Below, one piece after another: positions 30,150 to 41,200 of a stretch of 64,000 nt of DNA (position 1 is the first letter of the stretch; each line of letters begins with the position of its first letter). A program made the position numbers and the translations under genes. The notes under the pieces were generated by a model. It had not been told where the DNA came from. It saw only the letters and a program-made list of their open reading frames with translations, and searched no databases. The DNA is taken from positions 52,957,369 to 53,021,368 of the forward strand of contig OX442314.1 in assembly GCA_949358305.1 (NCBI GenBank). The letters are read 5' to 3'. Origin of the DNA: Strigamia acuminata (Eukaryota > Arthropoda > Chilopoda > Geophilomorpha > Linotaeniidae).

Positions 30150-30960
30150 TGATAGCGTATTTTTTTAAAATAAAAATTTAAAAAAGATAAAAAATCGGGT
30201 CACTTTTGACCCACAAATTAGTCATGGTTAAATCATAAACCCATAGGAGAATATGGTGAAAATACCCCGGGTAGAGAGTAGAGGATTTGTTCTCTCACAA
30301 GCTTCACACACATGTGCGAGTCAACTTTGACACCTGCGTCGATAGAAAAGTTCGTCGCGATTTCTTTCAAGAAAACCTCGAGATTCGTGGTAAGACTCAT
30401 GTATTACCAGTAAACTCGGAAATTATGTGTCAGGACTTAATGATTATAATCCTTTCATGATAGAAAAGGACGAGAGAAAACTTCGGTGATTAATTTCGTC
30501 TGAAAGAGACGAACACGTGACCTCGGCGTGAAGAAGAAAATTTCTCCTTCGAGAAAATTCGAAATATCATCACGACAGTTCAACGTTTACTAGAGTGTTA
30601 CGTGTAAGTAATGATAAATTTAATATATCAAGAGATATTCACGGCTATTTTATATATAAAATTAGGATTTCTACGTTGGCGGAGAACACCTTCGCTAAAA
30701 ACAACGAGTTTTGTCAATTAGAAAATCGGCACCACATCATTTTGAATACTTAAGTGGATTCCGGAGATTCCTAGTGTAAGTATTCTAAAGATAATTCTAT
30801 CGAATATTACGAATAGTAAAAAAGCCGCACGTAAAATCCCGATATAAAAATATATCGAAACCATCGATAAAGGTGATAAATTTTCACGATAGATGGCGGT
30901 ATAAATTTTGTTAAATAAATCGTATTGATAAGATTCTCTATATTATTTTCTCTAGAAAAA
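30150..30960 (+). promoter_or_regulatory. Pol-ORF3 spacer, element 2
   Basis: As in copy 1 it contains the GGGTCA/TGACCC hairpin and the acceptor ending TTCTCTAG at 30955. It is two bases shorter than in copy 1 in the A/T run after pol. Confidence 0.5.
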
Positions 30961-32637
30961 ATGGGAAAAAAGATCGAAAAAAAGAGAAAATACGTGTTGG
31001 TCGAATCCTCTTCCTCCGATGAAGAAGTAACGGCACCTCCTTCGGCCGCTGCCGTATTCGTAGAAGGGTGTCCCAAAACACCCGTGATTATCAACGCCAG
31101 AGGCTGGGATATTTTGAGTTGGGCTCGCCAACATCCCGAATTGCTCCCCGCTGAGCTTGGTCCACCCGGAACCCCCACGTTACAGGAGGAACCGGCCAAA
31201 AAAGAATCAACGGCGAAGCCATTTGTTATTCCAAAGATAAAAGCGGATGATTTCGCCAGAAATAATCCGCCAATTGCAAAAAACCAGCCAAGTACCAGTA
31301 AACCGCGAAAGGTGGAAATTGTGTACAACCGAGTCAAGTCGCCCGAACGAAGAAGGAAATCCCCACCAATGGAAGCTAAACGCCGCCGAAATTCGGAAGA
31401 CGCTACACCTTCCTCTTGTACTGGCCAAGAGCGTCCAAAAAGAGAATACGTTAGATTTAACGATTCACCAGACCGAGACCGGAAAAAAAGGTCGTATTCC
31501 TCCTACCGAAGGTCCGACCAACCTAGGAATAGGTCAAATACCAGCGCATGGTCAGATCGCCAAAAGTTGGCAAATAAAGTTCGTCAGATCCAGAAAAGAC
31601 GAGAACAGTGTAAACAAGATAAAGAGAACGGAAAACCACATGATGATATGGTACTCTCGAAGGACGAAGTGCCATGTCCTTTTTGTTCCGCCGTCGGGTG
31701 GGTCTCGGGATCGGGAACCGGAGGCCACCTGGCGCAATGTTCCAATTGCGAGGGCACAAAGAATCGGCCCAAAGGCCAACCTTGGCGCCCCAGCTTTCTG
31801 CCGTTTGTGGTCATGGGAATTCACCCTCCCCCGGCCAGGTTGTGGGCAACTTGCCCGGAGTGTAAAATTGTCCTCTCCAGTGACGGAAGATCGCCGTACA
31901 TCAGCCCGGAGTTCTTGAACGCCATAACCACTCCACTAGGAAGGGAAATGCAAGATCTGAGAATTCCGCCAGAAGCTCTAGAGAGTTCCCGAAAACCACA
32001 GAGTACGACAGTCATCGATAAAGGATGTCAAACGGTATCCAAGGAGAACGAAAAAGAAGCCGAAAATGAACTTCTTGTGGAACCCTTTTTCCCTCCACCA
32101 GGAGCGAAAATAGCGCATCTATTCGAATACGAGGTGAGCTACTATTTTCCGACGCTTTTTAGAATTGCCGAGAAAATCACGGAACAAATGCGCTCAGACT
32201 CTACCGATCCCTCGAATATCAATTATGCTGTCCATGTGATGAAATTGATATTTAACGCCAATCGAGGCGAATCTTTTGCTGTGCTGGAGCACATATGGAC
32301 ACTGTTAATTGACAGAGTCAACACCGACGGAAAAGGATTAATAAACCCTTCATGGTTCTACGGACTCCCCTGCATTGCGGAGATATACGACGCTTCGAAG
32401 AAGGCTATTGAAGAAAGTTATGAGTTAGTTGAGAAGACTCCAGAATATGAACCAAGGTCTCCGGAGTACGCGCCGAAATCTCCACCCGCAGAAGATATAG
32501 GTGAAGAACCCAATTTCGTCATCGACCGAAGACCAGCGGAATTTCTTCCCCTAGAAAAGTCCGAAGTCGGTGAGTCCAGTGAGACTCTTAAGAAAGAGAG
32601 TGAAGGATCGGAGTCTGATGAAGAAGAAGTCAAGTGA
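30961..32637 (+). CDS. ORF3 accessory protein, element 2
   Basis: The protein has 558 residues and is identical to copy 1 except for Asn instead of Lys just after the second cysteine pair (GTKNRPKG). The frame is intact and all three cysteine pairs are kept. Confidence 0.75.
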   Translation: MGKKIEKKRKYVLVESSSSDEEVTAPPSAAAVFVEGCPKTPVIINARGWDILSWARQHPELLPAELGPPGTPTLQEEPAKKESTAKPFVIPKIKADDFARNNPPIAKNQPSTSKPRKVEIVYNRVKSPERRRKSPPMEAKRRRNSEDATPSSCTGQERPKREYVRFNDSPDRDRKKRSYSSYRRSDQPRNRSNTSAWSDRQKLANKVRQIQKRREQCKQDKENGKPHDDMVLSKDEVPCPFCSAVGWVSGSGTGGHLAQCSNCEGTKNRPKGQPWRPSFLPFVVMGIHPPPARLWATCPECKIVLSSDGRSPYISPEFLNAITTPLGREMQDLRIPPEALESSRKPQSTTVIDKGCQTVSKENEKEAENELLVEPFFPPPGAKIAHLFEYEVSYYFPTLFRIAEKITEQMRSDSTDPSNINYAVHVMKLIFNANRGESFAVLEHIWTLLIDRVNTDGKGLINPSWFYGLPCIAEIYDASKKAIEESYELVEKTPEYEPRSPEYAPKSPPAEDIGEEPNFVIDRRPAEFLPLEKSEVGESSETLKKESEGSESDEEEVK

Positions 32638-33145
32638 CTCGCGGAGTTAATTTTCGAATTTAATAGAATTTAAGGAAAAAATGTTAGAATTAACGAAAAA
32701 CTCAAAAGTATTCTGTTTAGTATTTAATAAGCGGTTGTGATATGCAAAAGTCATGTTATTTTTAAAAAAAAAAAGGAAAATCGAGAGATAATCCTATAAA
32801 TCAAAAGAAATCTTTTAATAATTGTTAAGCTAAAAAGAAATAATTTACCAAAAAATTATGTTAAGATTCCCGTTATTTGAAATAATAATTGTGTGAAGAA
32901 ATGAGGCTAAGTGTTGTAAAGTTCCAAGTTTGTTTTATTGTAACCAAATAATATTTTATTCTTGATAATTCATTAAAAAAGAATTGTTGCGCACATCAGA
33001 AATATGAAATTTATTTTGAGTCACCCGCATACGCACTCAGCTGTTCGGGATGAAAAAAGTCCTGTTTTGAGATATTAATAAAATCATTTCGCAAGAATAA
33101 CATAAACTTATGAATAAAATTTATAAGTTGAGTAATTAAGGGGGA
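32638..33145 (+). other. 3' non-coding region and polypurine tract, element 2
   Basis: AT-rich with no gene. The A-run near 32766 is two bases longer than in the other two copies. The polypurine tract is at 33134-33145. Confidence 0.75.
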
Positions 33146-34908
33146 TGTATGACGGTTTATAAGTGCTATTTATTAATAACACGGCCGAATTTTAAGTGTT
33201 TTTTGCGAAACCCGCATTTGTCAATGCTCCGAGTCGCCACTAGATGGCGCGATTATAATTCAGCGGTAAATTCGAATTGCGAGTTAAGAAAACTGGTAAA
33301 TAAATATAAGAATATATTTATTTGTATGAAACGACACTTTATTAGGATTAATATAAATATATATTAATAATTATTGTTCACACTAAGTGATGGGAATCTC
33401 TAGTTCAGCAGAAATGGAGATTTGATAATCCATCGATCAACCGATCGATGTGATTGGTGGATCCATTTCCGGTCCTGGGTATCCAGTTCCGGTTGTGGTG
33501 TGAATTAGCATATTGCTCCTCCGTATCCACTTCCGGCGATACGGGATTGGAGGGATTCGTGGAACCCATGTTCCAATTGGTTGATTGGATTAATCTCTAA
33601 TCCAGTCAGGTTATATAAACCCAAACAACCGGCCATCCGGCAGCTCTGTTTGATTATTTCTGTTTGGTATTGTTACTTAAGAAATATGATTCGTTGTTCA
33701 CGTGGAAGACCGTTTAGTTCTTTGGTTCTTTGTTGATTCGTTCGCAAAGAACCGCGGCATGATTCTACCGAATCATGCAACCACCGGCAATTGAAGCCGA
33801 CGTATTGGATTGTTATGTTGCATACATGTTTCAATTTACGGTCTCGCCGAGGAGAACTTGCCTTCTGTGCATTTCAGTATCCTCCGGGCAGGACTGAGTG
33901 GTCATTTTCGGTATGAACGCATTCCGTAACCGTGAGTAAGCACCGGAACTGTTGAGAGTTGGTTCCTTCACCTGATGGTGCCAAAGCAGTCTGTTTTACA
34001 GTAACCACGAGTAGCACCAAGTGTTTGGCAAGCTGATTCTCATGGTATTCGGTGCCAAAGTAGTCGGTTTGTTATTAGTACCGCGAAGGGCTAAACTGCT
34101 GTGCGGAGCCGCAAGCTATCGACTCCTGTGTACGTGATACCGTCAATCGCTAGACGAACGACCGTGTTGCGACGCAGGGGACGCTTGATACCGTTCTGCA
34201 TGGCAAGGCGTATTCTCTATCGACGGCAATTGTGTGTTGCGACGGGAAGTCTAATATGTTTCTCTTCATTTGTAAACAGAACAATATTAACTTGACGACA
34301 AGTTAATGAATCAAGTCAGAAGACTTAACCTCGATTACATTAACAACTCAAATGTGACAAATAAGTTGACAACAACTTATCGGCGAAATATCTGAATAAG
34401 AACAAATCTCACAACACTTATGAATTAAATATAATTCATAATTGGAATATTGATAAGTAAATGAATACATTTACTTACACCAATATCCTCCCAAAGTTGT
34501 GGCGGTGCAGACAAAGTCAACCGCAATGCTCAGATCATTCGATTTATCGACGTGCGATAATATTACACAGCGAACCAAGGAACCAGCGAAGCCGTATCGG
34601 ACTCCAGGACACAGCCATCCGGCTTAAGAGGACATCTATAATCAGGTCGAGCGATGGGGAAACCGCTCCCATATTCCAGACCCGTAATGATATTATTTTA
34701 GGGCCAGTTGGCCAATTCTTTGTATAGTTTAATAGTTGATTTAACTTGCCAAATGTCGGCATTAGTCCTATGTATAATTTAGCTCATTTCATATTGTTTG
34801 CCAACAATAAACTGTCTTGTATGTATCTCGTATTGTATTCACTGTTTATTTATTGCGATCTCTTCCCGGTACCATTGTTAAATGGGAGTTGTGGTCGTCA
34901 CCGTCACA
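33146..34908 (+). repeat. LTR, subfamily B, copy 3, shared by elements 2 and 3
   Basis: This single 1763-bp LTR separates two internal regions, so it is both the 3' LTR of element 2 and the 5' LTR of element 3. It carries the TTGTATGTATC variant (34817-34827), which it shares only with the last LTR. Confidence 0.93.
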
Positions 34909-35896
34909 CGTGGAGGTCCCACCGAGATTAGGTTGCAATTAAATTCGTTTGAATTGCAACAGTGAATATTGGAGATAAATATTTTAACTAAAAAATTAGT
35001 TAAAGAACAGACAATTAGATTTTCAGTTTATATCTCCGTACGAAGAAAGTAAACTGATGAAATAGAATTACGTAGTGGATTTTCCTTCATTATTTTCGCT
35101 CGAAAATTTAAGGGATCTCGAAGACTACCAACTAATCTCACATGTGAAAGTTCCACTGAAGATTAGGATTTGCAATTAACTCGATAGAATTAAAAAAAGT
35201 GAATTTTCTCGAGAAAAAATGAATAATTCAATTCTACACAAAAGAATTGCAACAAATTACTGTTAAAGATCTATCTCATGATGTCGAGATAAGTTTTAAT
35301 CGAAGTTTTTCAAAAATTCGGAGAATTGGAAATAACAAGAATTCGTAGAAGAAGTATATTTAGATATTTGCTTTATTCTTGAAAAGATAAAAGTAAAAAA
35401 CAACAAATCTAAACATGTTTTACGAATCACAAGAAAAAGAAAAATCTTGCAGAAATGGAATTTCGAAGTAAGTCCAGTCTTTAAAGAAAAGTTACAATAA
35501 TTGGAAACAATTTACAAGAGTTGAAATGAATTTATTTTATTTCATACAAATTTGGGAAAATATTTACGAATATCTCTCGAAAGAATTTTATGTTATCGGT
35601 AAATTCTAAAGATTTCGAAAGGAACGGACTTTGGAGAGAACTGTTAAACGAACATACTACGTCTGACATTTTGTGGTTGATATTGAATCAGCCAATCAGG
35701 AGCTAGGAGATCTAGGGATCCCCAGCCCCCTACTATTAAAGAAGGATCAGATCAGTTATTGATCATTCGCTTCCAAACCAGACTTACGAGACGTGCTCCA
35801 GTAACTATTCTGACCGCACCAACCGATTCTAGTTACGATTCGAAGTTTTCCCATCGCTAATTATTTTAAAGACCGATTCAATTATATTTTTATAAA
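34909..35896 (+). other. Primer site and leader, element 3
   Basis: The primer site is at 34911-34929. The leader is the same as in copies 1 and 2, with GTAAGT at 35468. Confidence 0.7.
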
Positions 35897-38233
35897 ATGG
35901 ATCCAAACAATCTTCCTAACGAAGAAAAAGTGGCTGAAGAAAAGGCTGTAGAAGAAATAGTTAGCTTGGATTCAAGTTATGTAAAACTTTGTGACCAAAC
36001 GGAAATGATCCCCGATGAACTCACACAGTTTTGTACACATTACGAACTAGATAGAACTCAGTTCAAAACCATAATCGAAGCTTCTGAATTTGTGACGAAG
36101 CAGGCGTTACGTAACATACGTATTAATCCAACTCCGGAAAAACGAGCAGAACTTTCGAAGGAGAGTTCGGCGAACCATAATTCTGGAAAGGACCCAATCC
36201 CGTCGCCAAGAGATCTGTCTGAAGAAAACAGATCACGATCTAAAACTCCACAACGTAAGTTGGGAGATCAAGCAAGAATTAAAACTCCGTCGGTTCGTAA
36301 CCAAGATATTCGAGAATTATTTCGAACATCAAGCAAGGAATCGCTTGATCAGTCCAGTTTAGGAAATAGAACTCCTCACTCCCGCAACGCCAGTTACCAC
36401 AATACTCCAAGTATTTCGGAGGTAGGAGGATCCAATTTTTCAACTTTTCAACCTGAAAATGCTAAAAAGCAACCCAATCCACATATTTATACGGAGAATG
36501 GGACGAGACATTTTGCCAAACAAACCCCTAGAGGGCGAGGCAATAAATCCGCCATTCGACGGAAATTATCTCCACTACCATCTCCAGTCTTACCTCAAAC
36601 TCGACAAGAACAATTGAGATTAGACGAAGTGGAAAAGGAACGAATTAGGCTGGAAGCAATTAATCAAAAACAGATTAACGACGAAAAGATTCGCCAAGAT
36701 AAACTTGAAGGAGAAGTTGTCAATCAAAACGAAGTTCGTAAGTCGATAGACAAAAACGATAAAATTCTAATTGATCAATTACGGGCTCAATGGCGACAGG
36801 AACACGATGAAAAGTTCCAAAAGCAACAAGATCAATACAATAAGAAGTGGGCGGAAGTGAACAGAATTGAAGACAATCAACGCAAGCGGGAGAAAACCTT
36901 ACAGGAAAGCATCCGGCTAAATCTCGCGGCGTCCACTCGGGCTAGCCATGGTAGTGAACCCCGAGACCAGACAAATCCGTCACGTGCATCTACCGATGAC
37001 ATTCCAAGCTCACATTTCTCGGCAGAAAGTTCTACAGAAACTAGACTTCCCTCTGACGGAACTAATATTTCATTTGACTATATTTTGAAAATGCAACAAA
37101 ATATGGCCGCCCAATTCCAAAAACAATTGGATAGTCGAATAGATACATTCGTTCAAACTCAACAAACAACTGGGCCGCAACGATCTAATAATCCAGGACC
37201 CAGTAAAGTCTTTTTCAAAGGACAAGACCTTCCAGTTTTCGATGGAAAACAGGAGGATATAGATAAATTTTTATCAGTAGCTAAAACTGTAGCTATTTCA
37301 AAGGGATTAACTCTGGACGAAATGGTTAATCAAGGTATTCCCACCTATTTGTCCGGATTAGCCCAACAATGGTATGACGAGAATAAAACCAAGTTTACCA
37401 ACTGGGAAACCTTCGTAGAATTATTTCGTGAAGAATTCGACATGATTCCAACTACTCGACTCCGAAATTTACGAAAAGTAATCCAAGGAGACGATGAACC
37501 TTTATATGAATTTCTAGTCAGATTCACTAAAGCCCAAGGATCGTATTCCGAAAGAGGAAATGTTGCCACACTTTTCGACAACCTGAATTGGACGAGTTAC
37601 AATAGATTAATCGATCGAAATCTGTACAGGAGCGAGTCAGTAGACAAAATCTTTCAATTCGTACGAACGAATAGAGCACTCTTTGAACCCCAAAGAATCC
37701 GTACAGAGAATTCCAAGGAAATTGATAAGGTGGTATCTAACAACCAGAAGTATTCTAAAGATACCAAAAATATGAGACCTTCGGCTCGATCCACTCAAAT
37801 GATGGAAATAGAGCCGGAAGAAGAAATAATGGAAGTCAATGAGTTGACAGAGAATAATGTATCAATGGATAATTTATTATGTGCCATGTCGGAAAATCAG
37901 ACAGGGAAATGTTTTCATTGTAAACAACCAGGTCATTTCAAAAGAGAATGTCCTCTGCTTCCAAAGCGAAAATTTAGCAATAATTTCCCTGGAAATAATA
38001 ATTCCAATAACAATAGCGCTAATCAGCAGCCGAACGAATTTAAGCGACCACGCCAAAATTGGGTAACTGCCGAAGCTATTGATCAAAAAATGGAAGAGTT
38101 AAAAACTGATATGAATAACAGTATGCAAACAACGATAAGTAAGACAGTGTCGGATTTATTTAGTAAATTCTTAGACCCGAAGAACGCTACTACGGCACCA
38201 ATTACTGAAACCCCACCGGTTCCAAAAAACTAG
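35897..38233 (+). CDS. gag: Gag polyprotein, element 3
   Basis: The protein has 778 residues and matches copy 1. A silent A to G change (GATAAGGTGG near 37729) marks this copy. The frame ends in the frameshift heptamer at 38224-38230. Confidence 0.92.
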   Translation: MDPNNLPNEEKVAEEKAVEEIVSLDSSYVKLCDQTEMIPDELTQFCTHYELDRTQFKTIIEASEFVTKQALRNIRINPTPEKRAELSKESSANHNSGKDPIPSPRDLSEENRSRSKTPQRKLGDQARIKTPSVRNQDIRELFRTSSKESLDQSSLGNRTPHSRNASYHNTPSISEVGGSNFSTFQPENAKKQPNPHIYTENGTRHFAKQTPRGRGNKSAIRRKLSPLPSPVLPQTRQEQLRLDEVEKERIRLEAINQKQINDEKIRQDKLEGEVVNQNEVRKSIDKNDKILIDQLRAQWRQEHDEKFQKQQDQYNKKWAEVNRIEDNQRKREKTLQESIRLNLAASTRASHGSEPRDQTNPSRASTDDIPSSHFSAESSTETRLPSDGTNISFDYILKMQQNMAAQFQKQLDSRIDTFVQTQQTTGPQRSNNPGPSKVFFKGQDLPVFDGKQEDIDKFLSVAKTVAISKGLTLDEMVNQGIPTYLSGLAQQWYDENKTKFTNWETFVELFREEFDMIPTTRLRNLRKVIQGDDEPLYEFLVRFTKAQGSYSERGNVATLFDNLNWTSYNRLIDRNLYRSESVDKIFQFVRTNRALFEPQRIRTENSKEIDKVVSNNQKYSKDTKNMRPSARSTQMMEIEPEEEIMEVNELTENNVSMDNLLCAMSENQTGKCFHCKQPGHFKRECPLLPKRKFSNNFPGNNNSNNNSANQQPNEFKRPRQNWVTAEAIDQKMEELKTDMNNSMQTTISKTVSDLFSKFLDPKNATTAPITETPPVPKN

Positions 38234-41200
38234 TGGCGGGGGTCCTCGAGCCCCCTATTAATAATTCCGAAGGAATTTTACCACCAGACTTGGAACAAGC
38301 ACTTTCCGAAACTTTGGATAATTTAACTATTCAAGATAAAGAAATTAAGCGTGCTCGTCCTAACCGGAAGACACGGAAAAGGAACTGGAATTATAAGTTT
38401 AAAATCGCGTCAAATACGCCCTTTTCGGCAGAGGAGACAGCAAACCCGTTCTTGAATTTTCACGACGACCTGTTTTCTCTAGATAAGGGGGACGAATCTT
38501 TAGCTAGATTGATACAAGATACATCCAATCTTAATATTCGTGATGAATCCACCAGTTCTAGTGGAGGAGTATTCGAGAATTTACAATCAATGATTGATAA
38601 TTTGAATCCCGACTCCAAATCCTCCAGATTTGCGAGATTAAAATCTTACATTAACGAGAATCAGTTAAAACGAAAAGATGGCATCGAACGAATTAATAAA
38701 TTGGGAAATCACATCGACGACCCCCGAATGAAAATTACAATAGGTGGACTCACCTACAATGCTTTGATGGACTCAGGAGCCACACAGTGTTTTATTGGGT
38801 TGCAATTACTAAGTAAAACTTGTGCATCTCCCGATTTCATACAAGATTGTCCAAAACACATGAGAGTTTGTGCAGTTGGAGTTACTCATATTCCACTAGG
38901 ACAAATTACTTTGTGTGTACAATGGGCAGATGGAGCAGAATTCACACCAATAAATTTTATCATTTTGGATAATAATGTGTGTGGATTAATTATCGGACAT
39001 AATTTTATGCGCCGAACCAAAATTAATTTAAATCCAGCACGAGCTGTATTTACTTGCGACAGCAAGTCCGACTGGACTGCACCCTACGAAACTGACGAGT
39101 TAAATTGTAATTTAGCTCGAGTACAAGTGTTGACTGACAACGCAACAGCCACACACACGCCAGATAATTGGGAAGAATTGCTGGTAAAGGATTGTGACTG
39201 TTCAGATGAGGAAAAAAGTAAATTACGCGAAGTAATTGCTAGTGTTAAGAACGTCTTTAGAGATAAAGTCGGATGTACTAACATAATAAAGCATAAGATC
39301 ACCTTTAAAAAGGATGTAACGTGGAAAAAACAACCATTTCGAATGTATAACCCTGCTAAAATAGCCATTATGACTAAATTAGTAGAAGAATTAGAAGCGG
39401 ATAATTTGATCGAAAGAGCTACTGGACCTTACATAAGTCATCCAGTGATCGTAGCCAAACCAAATGGTACTTATCGTCTATGTATCGATTATCGGTGGTT
39501 GAATGCAATCACCGAAATTAACGCCATACAAATGCCAAGTATTGATTTGTTACTCCACAATACAAATCAGGCAAAATATTTCACGTCTCTTGACCTTACC
39601 AAAGGTTATTATCAGGTCGAGATGGACGAGGAAGATAGACAGAAAACAGCCTTTTATACTCCGAAAGGCAATTACCAATTTGTCCGCATGCCTTTTGGTC
39701 TTTGCAATGCGCCGTGTACATTTCAGTTCTTAATGGAACGAGTGATGGGCGAAGCATTATACAAACACGCGTTAGTCTATTTGGACGACGTGATAATCTT
39801 CTCCACCACTTGGGAGAAACATCTTGAACATATCAAAGATGTGTTGGAAAGACTAGATAAGGCCAACTTATCAGTAAATAAGGAAAAATCAAAATTTGGA
39901 AAAACTACACTCAAATTTTTGGGTCATTTGATAACTCCAACCGGATTAGCACCTGACCCAGACAAGATAGTATCCGTTAGGAAATATCCAACTCCTAAGA
40001 ATTCCAAGGATATTCAACGATTTCATGGCTTGTCAAATTTCTTCCGGAAATTTATTCCCGAACATGCAAAAATTGCTAGGCCTCTAACTAGCATGATGCA
40101 TGATAAAGCAGTGTTCGAATGGGGAGAAGAACAAGAGAAAGCTTTTGAAACAATAAAAAATATTTTATGTGACGAAACACAGGTTTTGTTAATGCCAGAT
40201 ATGATGAAACCATTCGTAATCTTGACAGACGCATCGCATGATGGACTTGGTAGTGTGTTATGCCAAGATGTAGAATTCTTCGATGAAGGAAAAAGAGAAA
40301 TGATCATGACTCCTAGACCCGTAGCTTATGCTAGTCGAGTCTTACGAGGGGCAGAAGTACGCTACTCAACACCCGAACTCGAGTGTTTAGCAGTAGTATG
40401 GGCAGTCGACAAATTCCGACCGTATATCGAATATACGACTTTTACTTTGGAATCAGACGCCGAAGCATTAAAATGGCTGATGGGAACACCAGAACCATCG
40501 GGACGATTTGGTCGTTGGGCAATTAAACTTCAATGTGGCGCCTTTAAGATTAAATATCGACGAGGTACCCAGAACCAAGTTGCCGACGCCTTCTCGAGAG
40601 CGCCTTTGGAGATCGAAGACATTCCAGAGAATGATTATTGTGAGCCAATCGAGATTACTCAATTCTGGCCGGAATGGGACGGAAATCGAGAAATTATTCG
40701 AAGGAATAATAGAGAAGATTGCCAATTTCTCACGAATGTGCAGCTTCATTTCGATTATTCCAAATTATTATACAATACTTTGGAAAAGGGGGAGAAGATG
40801 GATGAAGCTACAGAAGAAACACTATTTAGTGCTTTAACTGAAGTTTTAAAGGAAGTTCCACCGACTCGAGAAGAAATTATAAAAGCTCAACTAGCCGACA
40901 AAGAGTGTAGAATAATAATCGATCATCTGAAACGAGATGAAATCGAACAAAGAAAGTTTAAGAAAACTAAAGAATGGATGAAAGCAGTCCAAGGTTACCA
41001 ATTAGATTTTCAAGAAGAAAATGGTAATGAAATGCTGATTTATTTCAAACCAACGTTTGAAGAGGAATTGAATGACTCTGGAAACGGATTTAAAGCTGTC
41101 ATTCCACCGTCATTAGTACGAAGAGTACTGTTTGCCTGTCACGGACATCCATTAAGTGGACATGCAGGGATGAGTAAGACGCTCGAACGAGCAAAACTTA

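Larger units (their letters stand above)
20770..34908 (+). mobile_element. Ty3/gypsy retrotransposon, complete copy 2
   Basis: Organisation and frames are those of copy 1. Its LTRs differ by at least one base: TTGTATTTATC in the 5' LTR against TTGTATGTATC in the 3' LTR. Private changes include an R to Q after the zinc knuckle, a K to N in ORF3, and CCCATAGG instead of CCTATAGG in the spacer near 30240. Confidence 0.92.
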
